24,255 nt of DNA from CAWDPQ01 sp049642465. Its GTDB lineage: Bacteria > Acidobacteriota > Vicinamibacteria > Vicinamibacterales > 2-12-FULL-66-21. The notes beneath the pieces were generated by a model. The model was not told where the DNA came from. It saw only the letters and a list, made by a program, of their open reading frames with translations, and made no database searches. The stretch lies in contig JBAROV010000179.1 of NCBI GenBank assembly GCA_049642465.1, forward strand, positions 1 to 24,255, given 5' to 3'. The position numbers and the translations under genes are program-made. Below, one piece after another: positions 23,621 to 24,255 of this stretch (the first letter of the stretch is position 1; every line of letters starts with the position of its first letter).

Positions 23621-24234
23621 TCCCTTCAGCTGCCTCCCAGTTTCGCTGCGCCAACGTGCTCACGTATCTGGGTGTCACTTCCGCCGCGATTGCCGTCGCC
23701 TTCACGAGTGGACCCGAGACACGATTCTGGGGCGGTGCCGGGATCGCGCTGGCAGTCGCGTTGGACCTGTTCGATGGCCGATTTGCCCGGCTGTTTCCGC
23801 GCACCGCGGACGAGCGCCGCGTTGGCGTCGAGATCGACAGCCTGGCTGACGTCATTTCGTTCGGACTGGCGCCGCCGGTGATTCTGCTGCGCGTCGTGCC
23901 GGCGACGACGTCGATCGAGCGGACGATGCTGCTGGCTGCCGCGATCATCTACTTGCTCTGCATCGTGACGCGGCTGGCGCACTTCAACATCTTTCAGGCG
24001 GATACCGGCGGCTTCATCGGTCTTCCGTCGAACATGCCGCCGCTGGTGTGCGCCATCCTGTTGCTGTGGGTACCAAATCCCATGGTGAGCGCGCTCGTCC
24101 TGCTGCTCGGCGGGGCGGCCGCGGTTGCCGGCTTCCGCATCCCACGCCCAAACCGCCTGACGCTGTACTCGATTCTCGCCATCTCACTCGCGATCGGGAG
24201 TGGACATGTAATGGCATTGCTCCGCTGGTGGTGA
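23617..24234 (+). CDS. CDP-alcohol phosphatidyltransferase, probably phosphatidylserine synthase
   Basis: This 205-residue membrane enzyme transfers a phosphatidyl group from a CDP-lipid to an alcohol, most likely serine because the adjacent gene is a phosphatidylserine decarboxylase. The family signature is D50-x2-D53-G-x2-AR-x11-G70-x3-D74-x3-D78, all four Asp present, continuing VISFGLAPPVIL. The spacing between AR and G is 11 residues rather than the usual 8, a three-residue insertion. Hydrophobic helices occupy ~13-30, 37-52, 80-95, 103-123, 140-166 and 180-204. It overlaps the decarboxylase stop codon in an ATGA junction. The gene name pssA would fit but is not certain from sequence alone. 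Confidence 0.85.
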   Translation: MIPSAASQFRCANVLTYLGVTSAAIAVAFTSGPETRFWGGAGIALAVALDLFDGRFARLFPRTADERRVGVEIDSLADVISFGLAPPVILLRVVPATTSIERTMLLAAAIIYLLCIVTRLAHFNIFQADTGGFIGLPSNMPPLVCAILLLWVPNPMVSALVLLLGGAAAVAGFRIPRPNRLTLYSILAISLAIGSGHVMALLRWW

Positions 24235-24255
24235 CGCTGGGGTCAGATCTTGTTT

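Noticed and set aside
10309..24234. A full archaeal-type ether lipid pathway, suggested by the UbiA-like and CarS-like proteins
   Set aside because: Glycerol-1-phosphate dehydrogenase, GGGP synthase and geranylgeranyl reductase are not in the window, and the UbiA-like motifs are altered. Only the CarS-like call is retained.
24235..24255. Tail CTGGGGTCAGATCTTG at the right edge, perhaps the start of a dispersed repeat
   Set aside because: Only about 20 bases are visible and there is no second copy in the window, so it cannot be assessed.
1..24255. CRISPR array, insertion sequence, tRNA or rRNA genes
   Set aside because: No regularly spaced direct repeats, transposase motifs, or tRNA and rRNA signatures were found on reading both strands.

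Overview
The window is high-GC, densely coded DNA that looks like an Acidobacteriota chromosome, probably of the Vicinamibacteria type. The evidence is a carboxypeptidase-regulatory/TonB-type outer-membrane receptor, an 11-bp-overlapping pair of an ECF sigma factor and a Ser/Thr kinase with a C-terminal PD40/WD40-like propeller, and a YVTN-type propeller protein. This placement is an inference from gene content. No rRNA, tRNA, CRISPR array or insertion sequence was seen.

Layout. (1) 1-7904, surface and signalling: a TonB-dependent receptor cut by the left edge, an IPT/TIG lipoprotein, the convergent sigma-kinase pair, and a secreted beta-propeller. The lipoprotein and propeller genes share a conserved 5' leader. 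(2) 7905-8816: a stretch with no supported gene, then a near-perfect palindromic operator, a small XRE regulator and a translationally coupled three-helix membrane protein. (3) 8959-19951, a biosynthetic-looking cluster: a KAS III-like ketosynthase (frameshifted, catalytic Cys replaced by Ser), a small helical protein and a divergent UbiA-superfamily protein on the minus strand. Divergent from these are two ATP-grasp/swivelling-His enzymes of the PEP-synthase, rifampin-phosphotransferase and PigC/TamQ type, a GNAT-like protein, and a class III aminotransferase fused to a cyanobacterial-type acyl-ACP reductase. (4) 19957-24234: a CPA2 antiporter (frameshifted), a fatty acid desaturase, and a tight cassette of CarS-like CTP transferase, phosphatidylserine decarboxylase and CDP-alcohol phosphatidyltransferase.

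How the genes may work together. The strongest candidate for an undescribed system is region 3. The reductase domain should convert a fatty acyl-ACP to an aldehyde, and the fused PLP domain should aminate it to a long-chain amine. The two ATP-grasp/swivel enzymes would then activate or condense an intermediate, as TamQ and PigC do in tambjamine and prodiginine synthesis. The ketosynthase, GNAT and UbiA-like proteins would build or modify the chain or headgroup. The product is unknown. The last three genes can be read as a phosphatidate to CDP-lipid to phosphatidylserine to phosphatidylethanolamine route, with a CarS-type rather than CdsA-type cytidylyltransferase.

Two genes (8959-9938 and 19957-21272) are each broken by what looks like one missing base inside a conserved motif, and the sigma factor lacks an ordinary start codon. 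These may be assembly errors rather than true pseudogenes.
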